From IMG/VR virus record IMGVR_UViG_3300013127_000029, positions 1-24,956 of that record: a stretch of DNA of 24,956 bases; one strand, given 5' to 3'. The notes beneath the pieces were generated by a model. That model was not told where the DNA came from, searched no databases, and worked only from the letters and a program-made list of their open reading frames with translations. This stretch comes from a virus. Below are positions 1 to 8,304 of the stretch, one piece after another (positions within the stretch are counted from its first letter, which is position 1; the number at the start of each line of letters is the position of its first letter). Both the position numbers and the translations under genes were made by a program.

Positions 1-249
1 GGCGAATGGTATGTCACCGAAGCCAAGCACTCTTTCGACCAGGGGTACACCACAGAACTTTCGATGCACCGTCGAAGGATCAAGACCAAAGGCAAAGCCA
101 AGGAAGTTACCGTTGGCGTGTTCGCTGGCGCTGAGGATATCACAGCGACAAATACCAGAGGTGGAAAGAACGTTGAAAAAGTTACCCTCGACCGTGGTCG
201 GTTCCAACTTATAGGCAACGTACCAGAGGACATACCAGGACAACCATGA
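1..249 (+). CDS. Baseplate hub / gpD-like late control protein, C-terminal fragment
   Basis: This gene is open at the left edge, so only its last 82 codons are visible, ending at TGA 247-249. The fragment begins with residues GEWYVTEAKHSFDQGYTTEL followed by a basic segment. That arrangement (a V-x-x-x-x-H-x-F-x-x-G-Y-x-T-x-L strand pair followed by positively charged residues) is what the C-terminal end of phage gpD/gp27-type baseplate hub proteins looks like. In that family the protein forms the trimeric hub on which the tail spike sits. The next gene encodes a spike and overlaps this one by ATGA, which fits. The family call is inference from a short piece; another hub or LysM-type tail protein is possible. 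Confidence 0.6.
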   Translation, partial: GEWYVTEAKHSFDQGYTTELSMHRRRIKTKGKAKEVTVGVFAGAEDITATNTRGGKNVEKVTLDRGRFQLIGNVPEDIPGQP

Positions 250-872
250 GCGGCGAATTTGGTAAATCAGCTTTCTTCGACAACCAAAATGATCCACAAG
301 AACCCAGGGTCTTTGGATTCTATTGGGGTATCGTCAAGAACAACACAGACCCGGACAACCGGGGACGTGTGCGCGTCCAAATCCCGGGACTCATCGCAGT
401 CGAGAGTACGTGGGCGGAACCGGTTGGTGCGCCCGGAGGCGGAACACGGCACGGCATGTTTGCTGTGCCGAAGGTCAACGCGCCTGTTGTTGTCGGGTTC
501 ATTCAAGGTGACATTGACGAACCGTTCTACATGGCAGGACCGCAGCGTGACACGGAGGAAGTGGACGACGCGCACCCGGACAACATCATCATCCAGTCCA
601 AGAACTTCCGCATCCTTATGGATAATCGGGACGGTCAACGTGTGCTGCGAATCGAAAACTTGCAGCCACAAATCACAGACCAGGCCACAAAGGACCTCGT
701 TCAGTCCTACATTGAAATCGACATGAACGCCGGGGACAACGGTGGGTCGCAAGGAATCCGAATCCACAGCGCAACTGGCACAACCATCAGCTCAGCTGGG
801 GGCATTGCGCTGGATGCGCCCGTGGTGACCATCAAAGGTCGGGCTGTCGTAACAACCCCGAGGGACATCTAA
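246..872 (+). CDS. Baseplate spike protein, gpV/gp5 OB-fold type
   Basis: This 208-residue protein is a likely central baseplate spike that caps the tail tube and punctures the host envelope. Residues about 20-110 match the OB-fold pattern of phage P2 gpV and the T4 gp5 N-terminus: a G-x-V-K-N-N-x-D-P-D-N-x-G-R-V-R-V-Q-I-P-G motif, then a W-A-E-P-V-G-A strand, a G-x-F-x-V-P turn and a final V-V-V-G-F-I-Q-G-D-x-D-x-P-F-Y-M-A-G segment. The C-terminal third (from about residue 150) is short beta repeats rich in I, V, T and G, as expected for the trimeric beta-helix stalk. It has no lysozyme domain. Its start overlaps the upstream hub gene (ATGA), and its stop overlaps the next start (TAATG). 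Family call is confident. Confidence 0.85.
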   Translation: MSGEFGKSAFFDNQNDPQEPRVFGFYWGIVKNNTDPDNRGRVRVQIPGLIAVESTWAEPVGAPGGGTRHGMFAVPKVNAPVVVGFIQGDIDEPFYMAGPQRDTEEVDDAHPDNIIIQSKNFRILMDNRDGQRVLRIENLQPQITDQATKDLVQSYIEIDMNAGDNGGSQGIRIHSATGTTISSAGGIALDAPVVTIKGRAVVTTPRDI

Positions 873-1687
873 TGGCATTCGTACCATGCCCCATAATTTT
901 TCCCGGTGCGACCGAACCACCACAGGTCACCATCCCGGGCTTGGGCACTCTTCGCGCAATGAAGAGTCAACTCGATCACGCCCCACGTTCGTATGACTTG
1001 GCGGCGATGCTGCTCGCACAATTGAACCCGCTCATGGCGCCGTTCAACTTTGTTTTGAAGATCGTTGAAGTCGTCTTCTCGATTTTCAAAGCAGTGAAGG
1101 CAGCGGGCAACCCATACAAGCTGGCCAAACAGATTATCAAAACCGCAAAACTCATGGCGTTGCTCACGCTCTTCGCGCCCAACATTGCATGGGTTCGGCT
1201 TGTGCGCGACATGATCGATTTGTGTGTTGCGATTCTGAATGGCTTCGTCGCAATTATCGCTGCGTGGGTCCGCGACATACAAGCGATGCGCAATGCGTTT
1301 GTGGTTCGCGAAAGTCTGCCCGAGGACTTCGAGATCGTCTCGATGATTCGTTGCACGAAAGGTCTGTTCACGGTGAACATTGACGGCGTGAACGACACCC
1401 TCGCAGCATTCGCAACTGCATTGTTCCTCATCGGCCAACTGATGGAAATCTTGAGCACTTTCTTGCCAGGCAAGATCGTTGAGAATTTTGTGAACGCCAT
1501 CAAAACCATCGTTACATTGCCAGTAGCGTTCACGGGGCTCGGTGCGGCTGTCGAGGCTGCGGACAATGCTGTAGACCTGGATGCAATTTTGGTCCAGATG
1601 ACGGACCTATCCCTTACAATTTCCAACGCAGCTGGTGGGTTGGCTACCATCTCGCAGGCCATCACTGACGTCATCGGGGACGACTAA
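872..1687 (+). CDS. Hypothetical tail/baseplate protein, helical and hydrophobic
   Basis: This 271-residue protein is not recognised. It is rich in hydrophobic helices, for example around residues 50-75 (FNFVLKIVEVVFSIFKAV), 90-125 and 170-190. A proline-rich N-terminus (PCPIIFPGATEPPQVTIPG) precedes them. Segments such as LALLTLFAPN-like runs and LCVAILNGFVAIIAAWV could be membrane spanning, but the position between spike and gp25-type wedge genes argues for a virion component, or possibly a baseplate chaperone or tail-membrane interaction protein. It joins its neighbours by TAATG upstream and an abutting TAA-ATG downstream, so it is translated as part of the baseplate operon. Function is unknown. 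Confidence 0.8.
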   Translation: MAFVPCPIIFPGATEPPQVTIPGLGTLRAMKSQLDHAPRSYDLAAMLLAQLNPLMAPFNFVLKIVEVVFSIFKAVKAAGNPYKLAKQIIKTAKLMALLTLFAPNIAWVRLVRDMIDLCVAILNGFVAIIAAWVRDIQAMRNAFVVRESLPEDFEIVSMIRCTKGLFTVNIDGVNDTLAAFATALFLIGQLMEILSTFLPGKIVENFVNAIKTIVTLPVAFTGLGAAVEAADNAVDLDAILVQMTDLSLTISNAAGGLATISQAITDVIGDD

Positions 1688-2095
1688 ATGAAAAAGGTTG
1701 CGTACCAAAGAGACTTCCTGGACCGAGGCGTGGCGCTACCCGTTGCGCGGCGTGGCGGGACAGACTACGTCCGGGCGCAGGGTGGGCAACTCATCAACAT
1801 GGCGATTCGCCAGATCCTCAACACGGACCGGTACGAGCTGCCGTGGAATCCTGAGTTTGGAACCAATCTCAGACGGCAGAAGAACAAGCTGCTGAATGAG
1901 GACTTCAAGACGTACGTGGTCAGCGAGCTGACCCGGGCGCTTACGACTTTCGAGCCCCGGATTCAGGTCGTTCAAATCTCGGTGCAGGTCCGCGACACGA
2001 CCGCAACCGTTCGTGTAGAATGGCAAGTCATCGATCGTAACGTGCCCGGAAACCAGGTTCTTGTTGGCCCAGATGCCGTAGAGGTCTCGATTTAA
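1688..2095 (+). CDS. Baseplate wedge protein, gp25/gpW family
   Basis: This 135-residue protein belongs to the gp25/GPW family, a conserved component of contractile-tail baseplates that docks the first sheath ring onto the wedge. The diagnostic core is LPWNPEFGTNLRR at about residues 51-63, preceded by the helix G-G-Q-L-I-N-M-A-I-R-Q-I-L-N-T. It is followed by a helix and two beta strands (IQVVQISVQVRDTTATVRVEW) typical of the family fold. Length matches the usual 110-150 residues. The ATG directly follows the previous stop, and its TAA overlaps the ATG of the gpJ-type gene, so the wedge genes are translationally coupled. Confidence 0.9.
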   Translation: MKKVAYQRDFLDRGVALPVARRGGTDYVRAQGGQLINMAIRQILNTDRYELPWNPEFGTNLRRQKNKLLNEDFKTYVVSELTRALTTFEPRIQVVQISVQVRDTTATVRVEWQVIDRNVPGNQVLVGPDAVEVSI

Positions 2096-3666
2096 TGGCA
2101 CTCATCCCACAGCCAATTCTCGATTTCAGCGACAAAGACTTCGCGTCATTGCGATTGCGCTTGCAGGGTCTTGCGCGATCTCTCCATCCCGAATGGACGG
2201 ACTTCAATGACGCCAACTTCGGCAACATCCTGCTGGAGTTGATGGCATTTACCGGTGACGTGATGACGTTCTACCAGGACGCCCAGGCCCGGGAACAGTT
2301 CTGGCCGACCGTAACGCGCCGCATCTCGGCAATACGCCTGGGGCGGCTCATCAACTTCACCATGCCAGGACCGACTCCGGCGACGGGCGAAGTCCGCTTC
2401 CAGCTGCGGGCCGCCCAGGCGACGGACGTGCTCATCCCGGTTGGCACCCGGTTGCGGTCGAGCGACCCGTTGAACCCCCGGCCCTACATCACGACCAACA
2501 CCGATGTCGTGAAGATCCTCGCCGGTAACACGTCGGTCATGGTTCCGGTGGAGCAATCCGAGCGCGTGTCAGGCGAGATGTTCGACTCATCGGGTGGACC
2601 AAACCAGGAGTTCGTGCTGGAACGCCTCCCCTACATGGATGGGTCTGCGGTTGTCACGGCGTCCAACGGTCCGTACACCGTCATCCAGTCATTCATCGAC
2701 GTGCTGTCTGCCAATCCCCGCCGTTTTGTTGAGCTGGTGGACCAGGACGATCGCGCCCACATCCGATTTGGCAACGGCATCCTGGGGGAGATTCCACTCG
2801 GTGCAGTGTCCATCGACTACAAGGTCACGCAGGGTTCCGAGGGAAGCGTGGAAATTGGGCAGTTGAACCGCATCTCGGACCCCATCCTCGACTCCGTTGG
2901 TGCCACCGTCTCTGGCCTCACAGTCACCAACCTCACAGCGATTGCAGGCGGCGCTGACCGCATGACCGTCAGTCAGGCCCGCAGCTTGGCACCCGCGTCG
3001 CTGCGTGCCCTCAACCGCTCTGTCACCCGCCCGGATTTCCAGACCCACGCTGCCGAAGTCTCCGGTGTGGGCCGCGTCGTGATGCTGACCTCCAACGAGG
3101 ACGGCGCCGTCCAAGAGAACTCTGGCCTGTTGCTGGTCGTCGCCCGCGGCGCTCGCTTGGATTCGGGGCTGTTCAAACCTGCCGCGCCATCGCAGCAGTT
3201 GTTGGCCGCAGTGATCAACCAAGTCACGGTCGTGAAGCCCGCGACAATCACGTTCCGTGTGGATGCGATCGGTGCGCCGTTTCTCGATGTGAACCTTTCG
3301 ACGTACGTCCACTTCTCGAATGGCGCCGACAAGGCTGCCACCGCAGAAGAAATCGTCAACGCGCTCGAAGACTTCTTCGCCAGCAACTTGGCGAACGGCA
3401 CCGACAATCCCGCCGTGGATTTCGGCGCCAACATCCTCAACGACCAAGCAGTTCCTGTTGCCGAGATTGCGTGGAGCGACGTCCTCAACGCCATCCGTGA
3501 CGTGAACGGTGTGCGTCGAATTGATGACGGTGACAATGGTTTGCGCCTGAACGGTTTGCGCCAGAGCTTGGTGCTTGGACTGCGTGAGTTCCCCCGTTTG
3601 CGCCAGGTTCAAATCTACGACGCAGCCAACAACACCATCCTTCTCAGCGTGGACGTGGGCGTTTAA
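2095..3666 (+). CDS. Baseplate wedge protein, gpJ/gp6 family (baseplate J-like)
   Basis: This 523-residue protein matches the baseplate J-like family (P2 gpJ, T4 gp6), which forms the baseplate wedge backbone. The N-terminal section (about 1-90) has the family pattern: a D-F-S-D-K-D-F motif, a long helix, then E-L-M-A-F-x-G-D-V-M-T-F-Y-Q-D-x-Q-A-R-E. The hallmark is the strand-turn IRFGNGILGEIPLGA around residues 222-237, followed by a YKVTQGSEGSVEIG strand. The C-terminal half (about 300-520) carries the domain with A-x-S-L-R-A-L-N-R-S-V-T-R-P-D-F and the alternating strand/helix modules of the ring-forming region. Both ends overlap neighbours by TAATG. Confidence 0.9.
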   Translation: MALIPQPILDFSDKDFASLRLRLQGLARSLHPEWTDFNDANFGNILLELMAFTGDVMTFYQDAQAREQFWPTVTRRISAIRLGRLINFTMPGPTPATGEVRFQLRAAQATDVLIPVGTRLRSSDPLNPRPYITTNTDVVKILAGNTSVMVPVEQSERVSGEMFDSSGGPNQEFVLERLPYMDGSAVVTASNGPYTVIQSFIDVLSANPRRFVELVDQDDRAHIRFGNGILGEIPLGAVSIDYKVTQGSEGSVEIGQLNRISDPILDSVGATVSGLTVTNLTAIAGGADRMTVSQARSLAPASLRALNRSVTRPDFQTHAAEVSGVGRVVMLTSNEDGAVQENSGLLLVVARGARLDSGLFKPAAPSQQLLAAVINQVTVVKPATITFRVDAIGAPFLDVNLSTYVHFSNGADKAATAEEIVNALEDFFASNLANGTDNPAVDFGANILNDQAVPVAEIAWSDVLNAIRDVNGVRRIDDGDNGLRLNGLRQSLVLGLREFPRLRQVQIYDAANNTILLSVDVGV

Positions 3667-4721
3667 TGCCGCAGAATTTCCAAAACCCTTCGTACGAAAT
3701 TCCGGGCCTTGACGTTGGCGTGGCCCTGGATTGGGGCGTGACCATCCTGAACTCGTTTGTGGAGTTCTCGCGGTTCACCCGTGGCGACGCCGTGGGAATC
3801 ATCTCGGTCTTCAACGCGATCATTCCCTTGGGTGTCAGCGTCATCGACAACGAGGACGGCACGCTCACCTTGACTTCGGCGGTCGGAACGACCGAAGCTG
3901 TTGAATCCTTTGCTTTCGGCTGGAAGGGCAACCAGTTCTACCTGTTTGCGTTCCCGCCCAACTTCCTCCTTGGTGCGCTGATCTCAGGTGCCAAGCGAGT
4001 TGAGGACCTGGAAGATGGGTTCGGCGTAGACCTGAACTTCATCACGGATGTTGGCGCCACGACAACTGTGATACCAATCAAAGACGGCACACTGGTGCCG
4101 AATGCTTACGTGGGTGTGCCCCTTGAGGTGAACGGCTTGCGGCGCATCGTCGTGTCCAACACCGCTACGGCATTCACAGTTTCTGTGGCGCTGCCGATCG
4201 CGCCCAATGCGAACAAGGCTGTGCGTGTGCAGTACGGGCCGACCAACGACGTTGGGTTTCTGTCGTCCTTCACGGGCTTGGCGGGTAACGATGGTTTCAA
4301 CGAAACCTTCAATGGCGGCTGGCCCGCAGGTGCGCCGCCCACATTCCAAGAGGCGTTCGACCCGGCCTTGTTGTTGGGCTCCAACCTCAACAACGTCTTC
4401 CTCAACGGCTCGGCGCTGCCGTCTGGCCAATTCGCAAACGACGTACGCTTCCGCGTGTTCCAAGTCGGTCCGACCGGATCACCCAACGGACTGGTGATGA
4501 GCTACCGCAATCGGTTCGGCTCCCTCATCAACTCGTTCCCCATCACCTTCACTGTTCCCCTGGGCACAGCCATCCCACCCGAAGGTATCGACGTACCCCT
4601 TCAAGCCTTCAACTTCGACGGCATCCAGGATCTTGTTGCCATGTCCGAAAGTTCCCCGCCGTACAGCACCTACGCCATGGTTGCCAACCCCGGCCTTGAC
4701 TTGGAAAGGGCGGACTTCTGA
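3666..4721 (+). CDS. Hypothetical virion protein, baseplate operon
   Basis: This 351-residue protein is not assigned to a known family. It is beta-strand rich, Gly/Asn/Phe-rich and low in charge, as expected for an extracellular virion protein. Around residues 205-235 it has a repeated aromatic pattern (DGFNETFNGGW, then FQEAFDPALL) that resembles the F-E-x-x-W motifs of short tail appendage proteins; the next gene also begins with NETFESNW. The central portion (about 130-180) reads like a small Ig-like or carbohydrate-binding fold. Its position immediately after the gpJ-type gene, where gpI usually lies, suggests a baseplate or fibre-attachment role. It is coupled to both neighbours by TAATG and TGATG overlaps. 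Confidence 0.8.
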   Translation: MPQNFQNPSYEIPGLDVGVALDWGVTILNSFVEFSRFTRGDAVGIISVFNAIIPLGVSVIDNEDGTLTLTSAVGTTEAVESFAFGWKGNQFYLFAFPPNFLLGALISGAKRVEDLEDGFGVDLNFITDVGATTTVIPIKDGTLVPNAYVGVPLEVNGLRRIVVSNTATAFTVSVALPIAPNANKAVRVQYGPTNDVGFLSSFTGLAGNDGFNETFNGGWPAGAPPTFQEAFDPALLLGSNLNNVFLNGSALPSGQFANDVRFRVFQVGPTGSPNGLVMSYRNRFGSLINSFPITFTVPLGTAIPPEGIDVPLQAFNFDGIQDLVAMSESSPPYSTYAMVANPGLDLERADF

Positions 4722-5188
4722 TGGGCAACGAAACGTTTGAATCTAATTGGAGCAACAACCAGACCGCCCAGTTCGCATTCGTGGATGCGAACTTGGAGCG
4801 TTCTGAGTTCGATGAAGTCCTTGCGGCAAGACTTGATCTGACAACCAACACGTACACGCACATTGCCAACGTGGTGGGCGGCGGGCGTCGTTTGTCCATT
4901 CGTGTGACCGAACCAACGGGTACAGTCGCCAACTCGCCCGCTGACATCTCGGTGGATTGGGTGGATTTCAATTCCGGCCCTGCGGCCAACGTGATACAAA
5001 TTCCGCAGAATACCGCGCAAAACACGCAATACATCATTGCGACCCCGCCCGCGAATGCGCCGTTCAGCATTCTGCTTCTGTCTACTTCCGATAACTTTTC
5101 CGCAGGTGAAGCGGAAGCATATATCTCTCGTGCAAATGTCGAGTCGTTTGAAGTTGAATGGCCCGCACCCACCCCAGGTTTGGAGTAA
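4721..5188 (+). CDS. Hypothetical virion protein
   Basis: This 155-residue protein is of unknown function. It starts with NETFESNWSNN, echoing the FNETFNGGW motif in the preceding protein, which suggests the two share a small module or contact the same partner. The remainder is predicted beta (strands at VVGGGRRLSIRVTE, ISVDWVDFNSG and FSILLLSTSDNF) with no signal peptide or membrane segment. The start overlaps the previous stop in a TGATG. The stop at 5186-5188 lies six bases before the next start. The best inference is a small tail or baseplate accessory subunit. Confidence 0.75.
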   Translation: MGNETFESNWSNNQTAQFAFVDANLERSEFDEVLAARLDLTTNTYTHIANVVGGGRRLSIRVTEPTGTVANSPADISVDWVDFNSGPAANVIQIPQNTAQNTQYIIATPPANAPFSILLLSTSDNFSAGEAEAYISRANVESFEVEWPAPTPGLE

Positions 5189-5193
5189 AGATC

Positions 5194-5904
5194 ATGGCAG
5201 CTGTAGATTGGATTGAGATGGCGAACAGCTTGGATGCCAACACCCTCGCCCGAGGTGTGACGGCAGGTACGACCAAGCCGCAAAGCAACCCGGGCAACAA
5301 CTTCGTTTACGGTTGGAACTCGTTGCTCTCCACGGTGGGCGCGCACGGGCTCTACGTGGACAAGCCGTCATTCAACCCACTGCGCAACGATGCGAACAAC
5401 CCGACGGGCGGTTCCATTCGCGCAGCCATGAAGCGGGGTGTTGGTGGCGGCGGCACGTTGAACGTCGGATTCACACCGATGATCTGCATCAACATGCAGG
5501 GCGCCGATGTTGTGTCGTCGGGCTATCTGCTCGGCCTTGAGGACGCGGACCCCGCACGCATCGTGCTCGTGAAAGGTGCACCGGTTTCGGGCCTGCCTTC
5601 GAGCACGGCACTCCGGGTGTCATCACAAGCAGTGCAAGCCAACACGTGGGTGCACTTGCGCCTGGACGCCATCTTCAACGCCAACGGTGACGTGGTGTTG
5701 AACGTGTTCCAGAGCACCGGCAACAACGTCGAGACGCCGAACTGGCAACCCGTCCCTGGCATGGACTCGTTCATCGACGATGCCATCGCCGTGAACACCG
5801 GGTCGCTTCCGTTCGCTGGCGGATTTGCGGGCTTTGCTTTCTACACGAAGGACTTGCAAAAGCGCGCCTACGTTGATCACATCGAAGTCTTGCGGCAGAA
5901 GTAA
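5194..5904 (+). CDS. Hypothetical virion protein, possible jelly-roll/LamG-like fold
   Basis: This is a 236-residue protein. I chose ATG 5194 rather than the in-frame ATG 5158, because 5194 has a GGAG Shine-Dalgarno at 5182-5185 and follows the previous stop by five bases, whereas 5158 would overlap the upstream gene by 31 bases. The C-terminal half has the strand pattern W-V-H-L-R-L-D-A-I-F-N-x-N-G-D-V-V-L-N-V-F, then F-A-G-F-A-F-Y-T-K and Y-V-D-H-I-E-V, which resembles concanavalin/LamG-like jelly rolls that describe a surface-exposed sugar-binding domain. The family assignment is inference by fold pattern only. Confidence 0.75.
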   Translation: MAAVDWIEMANSLDANTLARGVTAGTTKPQSNPGNNFVYGWNSLLSTVGAHGLYVDKPSFNPLRNDANNPTGGSIRAAMKRGVGGGGTLNVGFTPMICINMQGADVVSSGYLLGLEDADPARIVLVKGAPVSGLPSSTALRVSSQAVQANTWVHLRLDAIFNANGDVVLNVFQSTGNNVETPNWQPVPGMDSFIDDAIAVNTGSLPFAGGFAGFAFYTKDLQKRAYVDHIEVLRQK

Positions 5905-5933
5905 ACAATCACGGCCAGCAGAAGCTCTCCATC

Positions 5934-6884
5934 ATGCCCGCGCTACGCAACACCCCGTTCGACAATCTCCTTGGTGCCTACCAGGGCAGGTTGCGTCCGG
6001 GCGTTGCGCCCGCAGCTGACGGGTCACATGTCTGGTGTATGGGCATGGACCTCACCCCCCGGGCAGAGGCGCTTCGCCATGGGGATTACATCCAGATCGA
6101 CCAGCAGATTGATGTCACGGACATCACGTACCTGCGGGCACAGGTCTGGATGCGGCAGTCGGTCAACCTCGACCGGCGCACGTTCCCCAATACGGTTGAG
6201 TTCGTCGCCCTGAACTCGTCCACCATCACCAACGTGGTGAGTGGCAGCCCGGGCATCCCGGCGCGGGTGACGACGGCAGGGAAACACTACCTCGTCACGG
6301 GCGAGACGGTCGTCATCCGAAATGTGGTGGGCGTCCTCTTTGTGAATGGGCGGTTCACAGTGACCCGCATCAACGACTTCCAATTCGACCTGGACGGCGT
6401 TGAAGGATCAGGGACCTACGTTTCCGGGGGTAGCCTCGGGCGGGGCGAGCGCATCTACACCCCGGCTGGCTGGACCAAGGAAGAGTACCAACGGACGCTC
6501 GACGTGTCGGGATCAAACTTCGCCAACAACAACGGTCAGTACCGCGTCCTCGGGTTCCAGGCGCAGCCGGGCGTTGACCCGCCGCGCCTGGCCTACGTCG
6601 AGCGCCCCACCGGCACCCCCATCACGGCAGACGACATCGCGACTTCCCCGAGCCTGGCTGTCACCGGGCGCGGCAACCGGTGGAAGATTTCGCTGATGGT
6701 CGATACGGGCGGCGGGTTCGTCGAGCGATCCCGCGTCGTCCAGAACATCTCCCAGGGTGGGTTCTTCCGAACGGACTTGGGCGCCTACGTTCGCCGCCTG
6801 ACAGGTCCCCAGAATTTCGCGATTCGATGTACACTGGTGCAGCACGAATCGAACAATGTGTACAACCTTCCACCCCAACCGTAA
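5934..6884 (+). CDS. Hypothetical virion protein, beta-rich
   Basis: This 316-residue protein is unrecognised. The start at ATG 5934 is the first after the previous stop, with a 29-base gap and no strong Shine-Dalgarno (only AGAAG at 5920-5924). Residues about 75-150 contain a compact beta domain with the sequence FTVTRINDFQFDLDGVEGSG, similar to short ubiquitous beta-sandwich inserts in phage tail proteins. The region after residue 230 includes W-K-I-S-L-M-V-D-T-G-G-G-F-V-E-R-S-R, again strand-like. The position inside the tail operon makes it structural, but its precise role is not evident. Confidence 0.75.
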   Translation: MPALRNTPFDNLLGAYQGRLRPGVAPAADGSHVWCMGMDLTPRAEALRHGDYIQIDQQIDVTDITYLRAQVWMRQSVNLDRRTFPNTVEFVALNSSTITNVVSGSPGIPARVTTAGKHYLVTGETVVIRNVVGVLFVNGRFTVTRINDFQFDLDGVEGSGTYVSGGSLGRGERIYTPAGWTKEEYQRTLDVSGSNFANNNGQYRVLGFQAQPGVDPPRLAYVERPTGTPITADDIATSPSLAVTGRGNRWKISLMVDTGGGFVERSRVVQNISQGGFFRTDLGAYVRRLTGPQNFAIRCTLVQHESNNVYNLPPQP

Positions 6885-6893
6885 GTTGTAGCC

Positions 6894-7148
6894 ATGCTTC
6901 ACACAGGAAAGTCAGTTGTCGAGTTCTCCGCGCAGGGTGCAACCCACTCGCGCGTCAAGCTCGTGAATCCTGAGACGGGGGTGGGCATGGCTGTGATTGA
7001 GTTCGAGAACGCCGAACCCGTCATTGAGCTGGACGACATCATCGAGATGGAGTCCCCGATCCGCCATTACCTCGTGAAGTCGAACTGTATCAAGACCGCT
7101 GCCGGGTTGATTGCAATGGTTCACGCAACCCCGACAAACTACCCCTAG
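6894..7148 (+). CDS. Small hypothetical virion protein (84 aa)
   Basis: This 84-residue acidic beta protein is unrecognised. Strands alternate clearly (KSVVEFSAQG, RVKLVNPE, VGMAVIEFENA, PVIELDDIIEM, YLVKSNCIK, GLIAMVHATP), giving a single small beta-barrel or sandwich. There is no signal peptide or membrane segment. It lies nine bases after the preceding stop and eleven bases before the next start, so it is part of the same message. It could be a baseplate or fibre adaptor, but no motif proves this. Confidence 0.7.
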   Translation: MLHTGKSVVEFSAQGATHSRVKLVNPETGVGMAVIEFENAEPVIELDDIIEMESPIRHYLVKSNCIKTAAGLIAMVHATPTNYP

Positions 7149-7159
7149 AGGAGAACACC

Positions 7160-8296
7160 ATGCCGCTTCCCGTACTGGTAAAAACTTGGCGCTTCAACTC
7201 GCAGCAAATCGCTGCACCTGGAAGCGCGCACGACACCCATAGGCTGGCTTGGTGGGCTGTTTACAATGCGCTGCGTGGCCAAACGTACAACAACACTGGT
7301 GCGCTTTCGTGGACGAACTCTTCGGGTGTTGGTGCTGCTGCACCGTCAGTGTTGTGGACCACTGACCGAAGTTGCAACTCGCTGGTTGCAGGGACAGCTG
7401 GTGACAACGTGAATCGTCTTCTTACGTTCGCTGACATTGTTCATGCCAGCGATGGCGCGAGTGCGCACAGTTGGGGTGTGTTGAAAAACACAGCGATCGG
7501 TGCAGAACTCTGCATGGATTTTATGTCCGACAATTTTAACCCTAGCGCTTTACACAGCAATGGTTTCATGACCAGCATGTTGGCTTTTCCAACAGGCGGA
7601 ACCACAACCGCCAGGCCGACAGCAACTGACGAGAATCGTATCTTCTCCGCCACCACGCAGGGGTACGATGCAGCTTCCAAGATCTGGTTGGGCGACTCTC
7701 CCAATTCCGCCCACGTCGTCCATACCTGGGCGTCCACTGACGGCGAGTGCTGGCGAATCGTCATTATGCGCGCAGGTTACTCTGTGTTCCAGCTTCTTAT
7801 TGAGAAGCCTCAATCGCCTGTTGTCCTTCTTGGTACTCCAAATCATACGTGGAATGGTTTGGATCAACCTTATGTGGCGTATGCGCACGGTGCTGCAACC
7901 GATGGCCCGGCGTTTCGTGTTTCGCAGTACCCCTACTGGCACCTTGCGCAAGAAAGACTTGGCACCCATATGGGGAACTTCGTTGACACGACCCAGTCTG
8001 TCGCAAAGCGTGCGCGCCTCAGCACTGAGTTCGACATGTACGCTCCAGCTGTGCCGCTGACCCGAACAGGTAGATCCGACTTCACGAACAAGTTCCCTGC
8101 CAGTCCTTTGGCGATCATCAGCCAGGAAACTGGATTCAAAGGTCGCATGGGTGTGATGACTGATTTGTGGGCCGGTACAGATACCGATCAGGGTGTTGCT
8201 GAGGGGGACAACTACCCAGATGATCTCACACGCCAGTTTGTTGCCCTGGGTGCGTTCATCTATCCCTGGAACTCAACGGTCATGCTGACCAGCTAG
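7160..8296 (+). CDS. Hypothetical tail/virion protein (378 aa)
   Basis: This 378-residue protein has a strong Shine-Dalgarno, GAGGAG at 7148-7153, seven bases before ATG 7160, one of the best ribosome sites in the operon. The sequence is beta-rich with many Trp and His residues (W-A-V-Y-N-A-L-R-G, HSWGVLKNT, VVHTWASTDGECWRIVIMRAG). It ends with FVALGAFIYPWNSTVML, a hydrophobic tail often seen in proteins that assemble into oligomeric appendages. Codon use is slightly less GC-rich than the wedge genes. I do not recognise a family, but its size and location suggest an abundant baseplate-peripheral or fibre component. Confidence 0.75.
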   Translation: MPLPVLVKTWRFNSQQIAAPGSAHDTHRLAWWAVYNALRGQTYNNTGALSWTNSSGVGAAAPSVLWTTDRSCNSLVAGTAGDNVNRLLTFADIVHASDGASAHSWGVLKNTAIGAELCMDFMSDNFNPSALHSNGFMTSMLAFPTGGTTTARPTATDENRIFSATTQGYDAASKIWLGDSPNSAHVVHTWASTDGECWRIVIMRAGYSVFQLLIEKPQSPVVLLGTPNHTWNGLDQPYVAYAHGAATDGPAFRVSQYPYWHLAQERLGTHMGNFVDTTQSVAKRARLSTEFDMYAPAVPLTRTGRSDFTNKFPASPLAIISQETGFKGRMGVMTDLWAGTDTDQGVAEGDNYPDDLTRQFVALGAFIYPWNSTVMLTS

Positions 8297-8304
8297 GAGG
8301 TCGC